Of a DNA stretch of 64,000 bases, positions 20,021-27,867 are shown in pieces; position 1 is the stretch's first letter; every line of letters starts with the position of its first letter. The notes under the pieces were generated by a model. That model was not told the DNA's origin and made no database searches. It saw nothing but the letters and a program-made list of their open reading frames with translations. A program made the position numbers and the translations under genes. Source of the stretch: Bifidobacterium sp. ESL0784 (GTDB taxonomy: Bacteria; Actinomycetota; Actinomycetes; Actinomycetales; Bifidobacteriaceae); NCBI RefSeq assembly GCF_029433295.1, contig NZ_JAQTHV010000001.1:186001-250000 (forward strand), in the 5' to 3' direction.

Positions 20021-20067
20021 GGAGGCCCCGGCCGGATCCACACGATCCGCCCGGGGCCTTTCCCATA
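20021..20067 (+). terminator. rRNA operon 2 terminator
   Basis: Same GC-rich stem-loop as after the first 5S gene. Confidence 0.75.
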
Positions 20068-20239
20068 CCCCGCCCAAAACCGGTCCCGCGGGCGCCGCCG
20101 CCCGGCCCGGGAACGCCTCCGCTGTTCCGGGCCACAGTCCGAAGGAGCCGGTCGTAACCGGGGTCCGGCCTTTCGGGAGCAGGCGTCTCGCGCCGTCGTC
20201 CCCGACGCCGCGAAACCCGCCAGACCCAGTCCCAACGAT

Positions 20240-20579
20240 CGCCACGGGAATATTCCCGGGCACCGGGGACGGTTGCCCCGAGTGCCCGGGAGACCCCTTA
20301 GAGAACGCCGTCCTGCTTCATCGGCGACCCGGGCGTGAGGACGGCGATACCTGCGGTTCGGGGTCATGGCCCCAGAACATCGATCCCCAACCGACTCTTC
20401 CGGCCCGCAACCCGTCATCCCGACCGCCTATGCGAGCATCGGAATAGGGGAATCACCGCAAGACTAGACCGAGAATGGGCAGCCAATGGTTCGGGGTGCG
20501 CGGAAGGGGAGGCACGGCCCGTATCAGCCCCAGCACTCCGCCGACGGTGTGGATTCAATCCCTTGTCAACGGTGCAATC
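20240..20579. other. Unannotated stretch after rRNA operon 2
   Basis: GC-rich with small inverted repeats (for example CGGGAATATTCCCG near 20245), but I see no gene, tRNA or clear regulatory site. Confidence 0.4.
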
Positions 20580-21581
20580 TTAATGCTGAACAGCGGAATA
20601 GTGCCTAATTCCGTATAGAAAACCATCCAAAAGGAAATTGGTTGCATCTTCAGAGATTCCAGCGTGGGGCACCAACGCGTCGAAGACGTGGAACGCACCA
20701 GGGAAGACGCGGAACCTCGTTTCCACGCCGGCTGCGGCGAGACGATTCATATAGGTGACTGTTTCATCGTAGAACGGCTCGATATCGCCCACATAGCTCA
20801 ATGTCGGCGGCAATCCGCTTAGATCCTGAGCTCTGGCTGGAGCAGCGTATGCTGGCACATTGCAGGGAACCTTTCGATTGCCTAGATACATATTCCAGCA
20901 TAAGCGATTTGAGGCGGTGTTCCATACCGGAGCATCGTTGGCGTATGAGCTTGGCGTCTCTCGGTCGTCCAACATGGGGCAGATCGGCACCTGAAACGCG
21001 ATATTCACGTCTTTCCGGTCTCGTGCCAAGAGACTCACGGCGGCTGTAAGATTGCCGCCTGCACTGGCCCCTACGACAACCAATTGGTCTGAGCGAACGC
21101 CCAGTTGCTTTGCGTGGTCTTTCAACCACAGGAGCGTCCAATAGCAATCCTCAAGAGCTGCAGGATACGGCGCTTCGGTGGATTTGCGATAATCGGGAGC
21201 GACGAGAACGGCATTGGTGGCGTCCACTATCTTTTGAAAATAAAAAACTTCGAGTTCAGGCGATTCAAGGGCGAATCCTCCGCCGTGAATCCATAGGATG
21301 CCGGGAACCGGAACAGAAGATGAATCAGCGCTGGCGGTTTCGTAAGCAAATTTTGTCTTTGGCCGATAGACGCAGATGCGAAGTTTGCTTCCGTCAGATC
21401 GACGGAGATACTGCTGTTCATAATGTAAATGGGTGTAGTTGATGCCGTTCAATAGACGTGTCGCGCGATTCGCCCAATGAATGGACGTGGGTGTGAAATA
21501 CGGCAAGTGCGTCGGATTATTTTTCCGGTGCTGCGCAATTCCGGATCGATCATCTCGTCGCTGATATGTGCCATCGTCCAT
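20580..21581 (-). CDS. Alpha/beta-hydrolase of the hormone-sensitive lipase (HSL) family
   Basis: A 333-residue cytoplasmic esterase/lipase. The HSL oxyanion motif is IHGGGF near residue 97, the nucleophile elbow is GASAGG near residue 172, the acid is probably in GDIEPFYDE, and the histidine is in GAFHVFD near the C-terminus, completing a Ser-Asp-His triad. No signal peptide is seen. The physiological ester is unknown; members act on short acyl esters, drug esters or cell-wall precursors. It is transcribed away from the membrane-protein/regulator pair on the same strand, about 75 nt past that pair's regulator. Confidence 0.88.
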   Translation of the reverse strand: MDDGTYQRRDDRSGIAQHRKNNPTHLPYFTPTSIHWANRATRLLNGINYTHLHYEQQYLRRSDGSKLRICVYRPKTKFAYETASADSSSVPVPGILWIHGGGFALESPELEVFYFQKIVDATNAVLVAPDYRKSTEAPYPAALEDCYWTLLWLKDHAKQLGVRSDQLVVVGASAGGNLTAAVSLLARDRKDVNIAFQVPICPMLDDRETPSSYANDAPVWNTASNRLCWNMYLGNRKVPCNVPAYAAPARAQDLSGLPPTLSYVGDIEPFYDETVTYMNRLAAAGVETRFRVFPGAFHVFDALVPHAGISEDATNFLLDGFLYGIRHYSAVQH

Positions 21582-21658
21582 CTTCCTTATAGGGATGCCG
21601 GGTTATATTCGCTCATCTACAAAACGAATATAACCTGGCATATTGATTGCGTCTTTAT

Positions 21659-21982
21659 CTATCTCTTCGGAGGTTCCGATTCACCCGTGGCTGGCTTCAA
21701 TAAAGCCTGAAGATCGTGTAAATACGTTGCGAATGCGCTTCTGCCTGCCGAAGTCACGGAAACGTAAGTTACCGGTTTTCTGCCCTCGAAAGTTTTGTCG
21801 ATGGAAACGTAGCCGGCTTCTTCCAACTTGGTCAGGTGAACCGAGAGGTTGCCATTGGTCATTTTCAGGAGTTGTTTGAGTTTCGAGAATGACAATGATT
21901 CATCGTCATTGAGGCTGGTCAGTGTGGTCATGATCCGCAGCCGCGAAGGCGCATGAATGATGGGATTGAGTTGTTCACTCAT
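21659..21982 (-). CDS. Winged-helix transcriptional regulator (ArsR/MarR-like)
   Basis: A 107-residue single-domain regulator. The winged helix-turn-helix reads RLRIMTTLTSLNDDESLSF, then the recognition region MTNGNLSVHLTKLEEAGYV and the wing KTFEGRKPVTYVSVT. The start at 21982 overlaps the stop of the membrane-protein gene by 4 nt (ATGA), so the two are translationally coupled. Such pairs usually control expression of the membrane partner. The AACTACAAAGTAGTT palindrome at 22730-22744, in front of the operon, is a candidate operator. The ligand is not known. Confidence 0.85.
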   Translation of the reverse strand: MSEQLNPIIHAPSRLRIMTTLTSLNDDESLSFSKLKQLLKMTNGNLSVHLTKLEEAGYVSIDKTFEGRKPVTYVSVTSAGRSAFATYLHDLQALLKPATGESEPPKR

Positions 21983-22686
21983 GCATCCTGCTCCTGATTG
22001 AGGTCGGTAACGGTATCGGCTGCTCGATGGTGTGCTAGCACCAGTGCCGCAAGAAAGGCAATCAGCAGTCCGCCGCCGCCGAGCAAGGCCATAACCCAAT
22101 ATCCTACGGGGATTCCTGCCAGAATGGTGCTCCAGCTCAGTGCCATCATCCATACGCCGGTGATGGATAGTGTACGGTCGTTGTACATCGCACCCTGGAG
22201 CCAGTAAATGAGTCCGAGTATCAGCGGCACTACGAAGTTGTAGAGTACCGACATTTCAGTGTTCCCTGTACCGTATTTATCTGCGAATATCGCCAGGCCG
22301 CACATACTGAAGAGGAACGCAAAGGGATATGACCAACCGGCCATTTTCCCCATTCGTTTGAAATAATGGAACATCGGGTTTTCGGAGCGGATACCTGACG
22401 CGTTTCGCACGTTCAGAAGGCAGGAAGCGACGAAAGCCAATACCAATACGATTGCGAAGATGATAAACGACCATGCACTGGTACTGGTGTCGCCGTCTGT
22501 GAGAGGCGCGGTTCCCAAGGCGAGCGCCGAGTAACCGATGAGCCAAGCGGCTCCCCAGATGCCAAAATGAATATAAGATCCTTGGTTCCTGGCCAGATTT
22601 GTTCGTTTCCGTTGCGACTTCACGATATTCAGAGCGTCGGCTGGATTCGGGATTTGTTCATTATCTGAGGGTTTGTTTTCTAGCAT
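21979..22686 (-). CDS. Membrane protein coupled to a winged-helix regulator
   Basis: A 235-residue integral membrane protein with about six hydrophobic segments after a polar 40-residue N-terminus. It resembles proteins of unknown function that occur next to small winged-helix repressors in actinobacteria and firmicutes. No ATPase is linked, so an ABC role is not supported. It could be a sensor or a regulated transporter. Gene order is membrane protein first, then regulator, with a 4-nt overlap. Confidence 0.75.
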   Translation of the reverse strand: MLENKPSDNEQIPNPADALNIVKSQRKRTNLARNQGSYIHFGIWGAAWLIGYSALALGTAPLTDGDTSTSAWSFIIFAIVLVLAFVASCLLNVRNASGIRSENPMFHYFKRMGKMAGWSYPFAFLFSMCGLAIFADKYGTGNTEMSVLYNFVVPLILGLIYWLQGAMYNDRTLSITGVWMMALSWSTILAGIPVGYWVMALLGGGGLLIAFLAALVLAHHRAADTVTDLNQEQDA

Positions 22687-22729
22687 TGCGAATGCCTTTC
22701 AAGAAACTGGACTATTGATAAATTGTTGC

Positions 22730-22744
22730 AACTACAAAGTAGTT
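22730..22744. promoter_or_regulatory. Candidate operator palindrome AACTAC-N3-GTAGTT
   Basis: A perfect inverted repeat with 6-nt arms, 44 nt upstream of the start at 22686, in an AT-rich stretch. It suits binding by the dimeric winged-helix regulator of this operon; this is an inference from position. Confidence 0.35.
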
Positions 22745-22972
22745 TATGATATAAACCTAATTTGTCAAATTTGAATTTGTTTATTGGGGTCCCTTGGCCT
22801 ATGTGCGTTGTTATATAAATTAGATAAGTTTCACAAAAAAGTTGAAATTCTAGCGTTTCATACCATGAAAAAATTAAAAAAACAAGTCTTTTTTTCTTTC
22901 TCGTTTTCCTTTACTCTATTTGGAGACACTACGGCATAAGACTGTCGCGGAATAGAGTGAAGCGGAGCGCTA

Positions 22973-24949
22973 ATGCGTGCGAAGACAAGGCTGGCCAAGT
23001 TTGTGGCATTGTTGCCATTGTTGGCGGTACTAGCGATGATTGCGTCGTTGCTGGTGCCGCAGGACCCTGCAATCGCAGGGGATGGCAAATCTTCAAATGC
23101 CGTAAGTTCGAATGTTTCATATGATTCAGATAGCCTAGTCGAAGCAAATCAGCTAGTACAAAGTAATCAAGCAACCGCAGAACGTGCGTACTCCAATGAA
23201 GGAGAGGCTGTTGAGGGTCGGGCGCAACCTCGTGGTTCGGTAGTCAAGACGGATGTTTTCGAGTCTGATACAACCGCTGCGAATCAAGGTCACTCGGTGC
23301 AGCCCGCGGCGGATACCGTTACCGCGGAGGATAACACTTGGAGCGGGGTCGCCAAGGATTTTGGCAATGGGCTCGCTCAAGTCAACAGCACCTATGCGTC
23401 CGGGGACAGGACTACGGCCGCCTCGCAGATGAGCGCTGTTTCGACAAGATACACCGCCTCCAATTTCAGCAGGGCTGTGCAAGAGATGCTTGGTGCGGAT
23501 CGTCAGCAGAGTGAGATGGCTCAGTTCCAAGCCGTGCAGCAACTGACGTATAGCGACGGGCACGGGGCCGATTTGGCCGCGCAGGTTTCGGCGCTGTCCA
23601 ACGAACTCAATACGGCTGCCGGGCAACTCGATGCAAGTCCGACTCTCGCCAAGCCCAAGGCCTACGCAGCCCAGATCGAGAAGACGGTCAAGGAACAGCG
23701 AAAGGTGCTGCAGAAGAACAAGAAGACCAAGTTCTACGGGAAGGGAAACCGCACCTGGCTTGAGGTCGCCGGGCAGATGGGCAAGGTCATCGATCAGGGT
23801 GTTGCTGCGGCGAAAGCCGGTGACGGCGAAAAGGGTGCCGACAAAGTCAACGAGGCCTACTACCAGTACTATGAAAAGCTCGGTTTCGAGAAGAACGTGA
23901 TGAACGCGATTTCCGGCTCTCGCGTTTCTTATATGGAAAGCTGCTTCAAGGAGCTGCGCAAGGCCATGGTGCGCGGGGATGCACCTGCCGGTATCAAGAA
24001 GCAGGCCGATGAGCTCAAGGCCAACCTCAATGTTGACGCCAAGAAACTTGATGGCGGTGCCGAAGATCAGGTCAACGGTGTCACGAAATTCGCCACCAGC
24101 TCAATTGGGCAGTCATTCCTGATTCTGGTACGTGAAGGGCTCGAGGCACTGTTGGTGGTCGCGGCCATCATTGCCTACATGCTTAAAAGCGATAACAAGA
24201 AACTCGTCAAGTGGATTTATCTCGGCGTTGTTGTTGGCCTGATTGGCTCAGGACTGATGGCAGTGCTCTTCGCGGTGTTCTTCAACGGCAACGGGCCACA
24301 GCAGGAGAACATGGAGGGCGTGGTCGCGCTCATTGCGATGTGCATGCTCGTCTACACCAGCAACTGGATGCTCTCGAAATCCGACGTTGACGCGTGGCAA
24401 AGTTATATCGGGAACAAAGCCAAGAAGGCCGTTTCCGATGTAAGCGCGGCCGATTCGCTGACGTTCGCCGGCGTCGTGTCGCTCGCGATGCTGAGCTTCC
24501 TGGCCGTCTTCCGCGAAGGTGCCGAGACGGTGATGTTCTATCAAAGCGTCTATTCGATGACGAAGGATTCGAAGGGCATGTGGATCGGCGGCTTGGCGGC
24601 CGCGGTCGTGCTGGTTCTCGTCTTTGTGCTGATTCGATACACTTCAGTACACATTCCGCTGCATCCGTTCTTCCTGATCACCTCGGCGCTGCTCGCCGTT
24701 TTGGCTGTCACGTTTGCCGGCGGCGGGGTGCACTCGCTGATTGAAGGCGACGCCATCAACGGAACCTATCTGGCGAGTATGCCGACCAACGAATGGCTCG
24801 GTCTGTATCCGTATACCGAAACGATTGTCGCGCAGATTATCGCTGCAGTGGTGATTATCGTGCTGTTCGTTGTTTTCGGTATTCGTAAGCATCATGAAAA
24901 GGTGGTGAAGGCTGCTCAACCTTCTGATTGCAAGGAGGCGATGGTGTAA
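22973..24949 (+). CDS. FTR1-family iron permease with large extracytoplasmic N-domain (cFtr1/FetM-like)
   Basis: A 658-residue membrane permease for high-affinity iron uptake. Residues 1-36 are a signal sequence ending at about AIAG. Residues 40-375 form an extracytoplasmic helical domain, and the C-terminal part holds about seven membrane helices. The two REXXE iron motifs characteristic of FTR1 are REGLE at residues 386-390 and REGAE at 514-518. The long N-domain and the P19-type partner downstream resemble Campylobacter cFtr1 and E. coli FetM more than EfeU. Bifidobacterium breve has a related ferrous-iron locus (bfeUO). It heads an operon continuing to 32023. The start has an AGCGGAG ribosome site. 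Confidence 0.92.
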   Translation: MRAKTRLAKFVALLPLLAVLAMIASLLVPQDPAIAGDGKSSNAVSSNVSYDSDSLVEANQLVQSNQATAERAYSNEGEAVEGRAQPRGSVVKTDVFESDTTAANQGHSVQPAADTVTAEDNTWSGVAKDFGNGLAQVNSTYASGDRTTAASQMSAVSTRYTASNFSRAVQEMLGADRQQSEMAQFQAVQQLTYSDGHGADLAAQVSALSNELNTAAGQLDASPTLAKPKAYAAQIEKTVKEQRKVLQKNKKTKFYGKGNRTWLEVAGQMGKVIDQGVAAAKAGDGEKGADKVNEAYYQYYEKLGFEKNVMNAISGSRVSYMESCFKELRKAMVRGDAPAGIKKQADELKANLNVDAKKLDGGAEDQVNGVTKFATSSIGQSFLILVREGLEALLVVAAIIAYMLKSDNKKLVKWIYLGVVVGLIGSGLMAVLFAVFFNGNGPQQENMEGVVALIAMCMLVYTSNWMLSKSDVDAWQSYIGNKAKKAVSDVSAADSLTFAGVVSLAMLSFLAVFREGAETVMFYQSVYSMTKDSKGMWIGGLAAAVVLVLVFVLIRYTSVHIPLHPFFLITSALLAVLAVTFAGGGVHSLIEGDAINGTYLASMPTNEWLGLYPYTETIVAQIIAAVVIIVLFVVFGIRKHHEKVVKAAQPSDCKEAMV

Positions 24950-25288
24950 ATGAATAATGAAAATTCCATTCCTCACCTAACAGGCGCCATGTGGTCCGTG
25001 ATTTCCGAAGCTGCCGAGTGCCATGGGAAGGCAGCGAATATGGCGGAAACCGCTGGCTCAATGGAAACACCCGCATGAAAGTTTCCAAAATAGCGATTTG
25101 GAAAACGTGTTTGATAGCAAGGTTGATAAACGGATCGTAGATGAAGTCCGCGTTGCAGGACTTCTGATTTCGCTTGGTGTCTGTATTTCAAGCCTCTGCT
25201 AAATCTATTCCGAACTCGTTTCAAAATTGCTGATGCCAAATCAAATGAAACGTAATAATAAATATTCCAAAATAAACAGGAGAAAACA
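24950..25288 (+). other. Gap between FTR1 and P19 genes; possible 42-codon ORF and an inverted repeat
   Basis: Directly after the FTR1 stop, an ATG at 24950 opens 42 codons to 25078 with AAGGAGG about 12 nt upstream. The peptide resembles nothing I know, so this may be chance. An inverted repeat TTTCCAAA-N7-TTTGGAAA follows at 25082-25104. The rest is AT-rich leader ending in an AGGAG ribosome site for the next gene. Confidence 0.3.
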
Positions 25289-25930
25289 ATGAAGAAAAGC
25301 AAACTGACCGGCCTGCTGGCCGCGGTGGTCGCAGGGGCGCTCGCGTGCTCACTCGCAGCGTGCGGGTCGAACGGCTCGAATTCCGCTTCCGATGACAAGG
25401 GCAAGTCTAGCTCATCGTCCTCGCAGAAGTCCGACAAGAAGGCGAACAGCAATGGTGCTAAGTTCGAGGAGATTCCGATCGGGCACGACCAGCAGATCTT
25501 CCCGTTGAACATTGCGACCGTGTACTTCCAGCCGGTTGATATGTATCCGCAGGGAATGGGGCTTTCCGCCGCTGAGTCGAACCTCCACCTGGAGGCCGAC
25601 ATCCACGCGCTTAAGGACAACAACCTCGGCTATGGCACCGGCGACTTCATTCCGAAGCTCACCGTCAAGTACCAGATTCAGGACAAGAACGATCCGAACA
25701 ACAAGCAGGACGGCACGTTCATGGAGATGAACGCCGACGACGGGCCGCACTACGGCGCCAACATCAAGCTCGACAAGGCTGGGCAGTACAAGCTCACCTA
25801 CACGATTTACAGCCCCGAAACCAACGGCTGGACGCTGCACGTCGATCCAGATACCGGCGTTAAGGGACGTTTCTGGACGAAGCCGATTGTGGCCAGTTTC
25901 GATTGGAATTACGTCGTGCATCAATGGTGA
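25289..25930 (+). CDS. P19/FetP-like iron-binding lipoprotein
   Basis: A 213-residue lipoprotein partner of the FTR1 permease. The signal peptide ends in the lipobox LAAC with the lipidated Cys25, and a Ser/Lys linker follows. The mature domain is the Ig-like P19/Tp34 fold known to bind Fe and Cu: IPIGHDQQIFPLNIA, DMYPQGMGL, NLHLEADIHA and DGPHYGANI supply the Met and His residues expected at the metal site. In Gram-positives the lipid anchor replaces the periplasmic location of P19. An AGGAG ribosome site precedes the ATG. Confidence 0.9.
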   Translation: MKKSKLTGLLAAVVAGALACSLAACGSNGSNSASDDKGKSSSSSSQKSDKKANSNGAKFEEIPIGHDQQIFPLNIATVYFQPVDMYPQGMGLSAAESNLHLEADIHALKDNNLGYGTGDFIPKLTVKYQIQDKNDPNNKQDGTFMEMNADDGPHYGANIKLDKAGQYKLTYTIYSPETNGWTLHVDPDTGVKGRFWTKPIVASFDWNYVVHQW

Positions 25931-25960
25931 CTTTCCAAATAGATTTGAGAAATCACTGAC

Positions 25961-26053
25961 GTGGCGGAGGAGGGGGACATACTTGCTTCGGAACCCTCAA
26001 GGCCGGTAGGCCAAGCTTTACTCCTCAGCAAGCATGTCCCCCTCCTCCACCAC
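25961..26053 (+). repeat. Covarying hairpin element, copy 1
   Basis: Outer arms at 25961-25980 and 26034-26053 pair over 20 nt with one mismatch. They enclose a 53-nt core (25981-26033) that begins ACTTGCTTCG and ends CAGCAAGC. The core matches the inverted copy at 26269-26321 at 47 of 53 positions, while the outer arms of the two elements are unrelated in sequence yet each self-complementary. No T-run follows, so it is not an ordinary terminator. See the finding. Confidence 0.85.
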
Positions 26054-26250
26054 TCAACGGATACAACTCACTTTTTAGTGGGTGTTCACCATGATGCAAA
26101 GCGACTGGAGCGGATAAGAAATAGTTTTTGCTTGGTTGTGGATGTCTTTAACTTACGTAACGCTTAGCTTGAGAAGATTTAGTAGTTTACGTTTATTCCG
26201 TATCACCATCTCATTTAGCCATTCGACAATGCTAATGATTCGTTGGTTGA
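26054..26250. other. Spacer between the two hairpin elements
   Basis: About 200 nt of AT-rich sequence with no supported gene. A small stem (ACTCACT/AGTGGGT near 26067-26085) is the only structure I see. Confidence 0.35.
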
Positions 26251-26339
26251 GCAGTTGTCTGGGAATATGCTTGCTGAGACATAAAGCTTGGCCTACCGGC
26301 CTGGAGGGTGTCGAAGCAAGTATATTCCCAGACAACTGC
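26251..26339 (-). repeat. Covarying hairpin element, copy 2 (inverted)
   Basis: Outer arms at 26251-26268 and 26322-26339 are perfectly complementary over 18 nt. The 53-nt core at 26269-26321 is, on the minus strand, nearly the same as that of copy 1. Five of the six core differences fall in a short inner stem and preserve or improve pairing. Confidence 0.85.
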
Positions 26340-26409
26340 GTCAGTAGATTTTTTGGTAATGAGATAAAAGCTAGCTAATTACGGTTGGCAAAGATAAGGA
26401 TTCGAGAAA

Positions 26410-27684
26410 ATGCTCGAGGAATTTGTGGGGGCACTGCCGGGGATGGTGGCGCCGGCGCTGCTGGTGATGACGCTGAGCGTGCTGCTCGGGGTCGGCGAGG
26501 GGCGCGATAGGCCTGTCAGCAGGCAGTGGCGGCTGTATGGGCTGATCGTTGGCATTGGGGCGGCGCTGATTTTTACGGTGCTGCGCGTGCTGGTCATTGT
26601 CGATCGGCGGTCCGGGGTCAACTTGCCGGTGCTCATTGGCTGTGTGATTTGTGATGTGCTGATACTTGCGATTATGGCCTGCTCCAAAGGGCTTGTGCGC
26701 GACTGGCACGAGCATCCGGTTCGGCTGCATGTGGCCAACGCGATTTCGGCGATCGGTATTGCGCTGACCACGTTCTTTGCTTCGCAGGACGTCTTCATGC
26801 AGCTGACAAGTTTTGTGGAGACCGGTGAATCTCCGTTTACTTCCAAGATGCTGCTGCGTGCGCTTGGCTTTGCGCTGGGCATTGCCACGGCCGTCGTAGT
26901 GGCGGCGATTTTCCGCACCATGCGCACGACCGCTGTGCGTGGCAGTTTCCTCGCGGCTTCGATGCTGATGCTGCTGGTTTTGCTGGTTCGGCATGTGACA
27001 CAGCTGTGTTCGCTGCTGATGTCGATGATGTTTGTCGAGTTTGATGGCACCGCATTCAACGTGCTGATTCTTGCGGCGAATAATGATATGAAACTGGTCA
27101 TCGCCTCGGTATTGGTCTTTATTATTCCCGTTGTCGCTTCGATTATTGCTGGATTCCGAACTCCGCTGGCCGGTGACAACGATGCCGTGGTTCGTGAGCA
27201 CAAAGCGTTCCGGAGGCGCGCGAAAGCGGCTGGTGCGTGGAGTCTGATTGCGATGATTGTGGTGACGTTCGCGCTGACCGCAGGTGTCGCCAAGGTGCAC
27301 GAGCAGCCGACGCTTTCGCCGCCGGAAGGATATTCGCAGCACAATGGCATCGCGACCATCGCCTTCAACAAGGTGGACGACGGCCACTTGCACCGCTTCC
27401 AGTACAAGGCCAAAGATGGCACCGTGATGCGCTTCATCATCATCAAGAAGAACGGCGGATCCTTCGGTGTGGGTCTCGACGCATGTATGACATGCGGTGA
27501 CGCGGGATACTACGAGAAGGACGGCAAGATTATTTGCAAGCGCTGCGAGGTGGAGATGAACGTCGCCACCATCGGCTTTAAGGGCGGCTGCAACCCGATA
27601 CCGTTCCCGTTCGAGGCGTCGCACGGCAAAATCACCATCCATACCTCCGACCTCGACGCTCTGTCGAGTCACTTCAAGGAATGA
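26410..27684 (+). CDS. DUF2318 (Fe-S-containing) membrane protein of the iron-uptake operon
   Basis: A 424-residue protein with about seven to eight membrane helices in the first 290 residues and an extracytoplasmic C-terminal DUF2318 domain. That domain has the cysteine motif CMTCGDAGYY and then CKRCEVEMN, probably a metal or iron-sulfur site. Homologues sit next to FTR1 and P19 genes in Campylobacter and other bacteria. The role there is thought to be electron transfer or metal handling, but is not settled. The ATG at 26410 follows AAGGA. Two hairpin elements separate this gene from the P19 gene. Confidence 0.85.
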   Translation: MLEEFVGALPGMVAPALLVMTLSVLLGVGEGRDRPVSRQWRLYGLIVGIGAALIFTVLRVLVIVDRRSGVNLPVLIGCVICDVLILAIMACSKGLVRDWHEHPVRLHVANAISAIGIALTTFFASQDVFMQLTSFVETGESPFTSKMLLRALGFALGIATAVVVAAIFRTMRTTAVRGSFLAASMLMLLVLLVRHVTQLCSLLMSMMFVEFDGTAFNVLILAANNDMKLVIASVLVFIIPVVASIIAGFRTPLAGDNDAVVREHKAFRRRAKAAGAWSLIAMIVVTFALTAGVAKVHEQPTLSPPEGYSQHNGIATIAFNKVDDGHLHRFQYKAKDGTVMRFIIIKKNGGSFGVGLDACMTCGDAGYYEKDGKIICKRCEVEMNVATIGFKGGCNPIPFPFEASHGKITIHTSDLDALSSHFKE

Positions 27685-27696
27685 GGAGGGTCGATT

Positions 27697-27867
27697 ATGC
27701 CGAAATCTGCGCGTGTGGGAATAATCCCGCCTCTAACCCTATGGCAAGTGCATGTTCTTGTTGGTTTAAGGGCAGAAAGCCAGAATTGTGCCCCTAACCC
27801 TGACGGAAGTGCTGATAAAAGCAGGGTTAGAGGCATGAATGCCATCATTGCTGAAGGGAGAGCGTGA
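27697..27867 (+). CDS. Possible 56-residue small ORF coupled to the ABC permease
   Basis: Starts at an ATG behind a strong GAGGAGGG site, 12 nt after the DUF2318 stop, and ends in TGATG, overlapping the permease ATG by 1 nt. The spacing and coupling are those of a real operon gene. However, the peptide (MPKSARVGIIPPLTLWQVHV at its start) has no family I know, and the DNA contains a repeated, self-complementary motif, so a leader or structural role is equally possible. Confidence 0.35.
   Translation: MPKSARVGIIPPLTLWQVHVLVGLRAESQNCAPNPDGSADKSRVRGMNAIIAEGRA
27729..27834 (+). repeat. Two direct units and one shared inverted arm (possible RNA switch)
   Basis: GCCTCTAACCCT (27729-27740) and GCCCCTAACCCT (27790-27801), each followed by a similar G-N-AAGTGC, are both complementary to AGGGTTAGAGGC at 27823-27834 (12 of 12 and 11 of 12 pairs). 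The two stems exclude each other. Confidence 0.6.

Noticed and set aside
22745-22972. DtxR/IdeR-type iron box before the FTR1 gene
   Set aside because: AATTAGATAAGTTTCAC only loosely resembles the consensus; too weak to annotate although iron control is likely.
24950-25078. 42-codon ORF after the FTR1 gene as a real gene
   Set aside because: The ribosome site is distant and the peptide resembles nothing; noted only as a possibility.
25988-26026. Resemblance of the hairpin-element tip to a small self-cleaving ribozyme (the CAAGGCCG word recalls twister-sister)
   Set aside because: The match is a few bases, absent in part from the second copy, and I cannot verify it from memory; a covariance search would decide.
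26371-27672. Minus-strand frame opposite the DUF2318 gene
   Set aside because: Arg/His-rich and without domain signals, opposite a gene with a clear family assignment.
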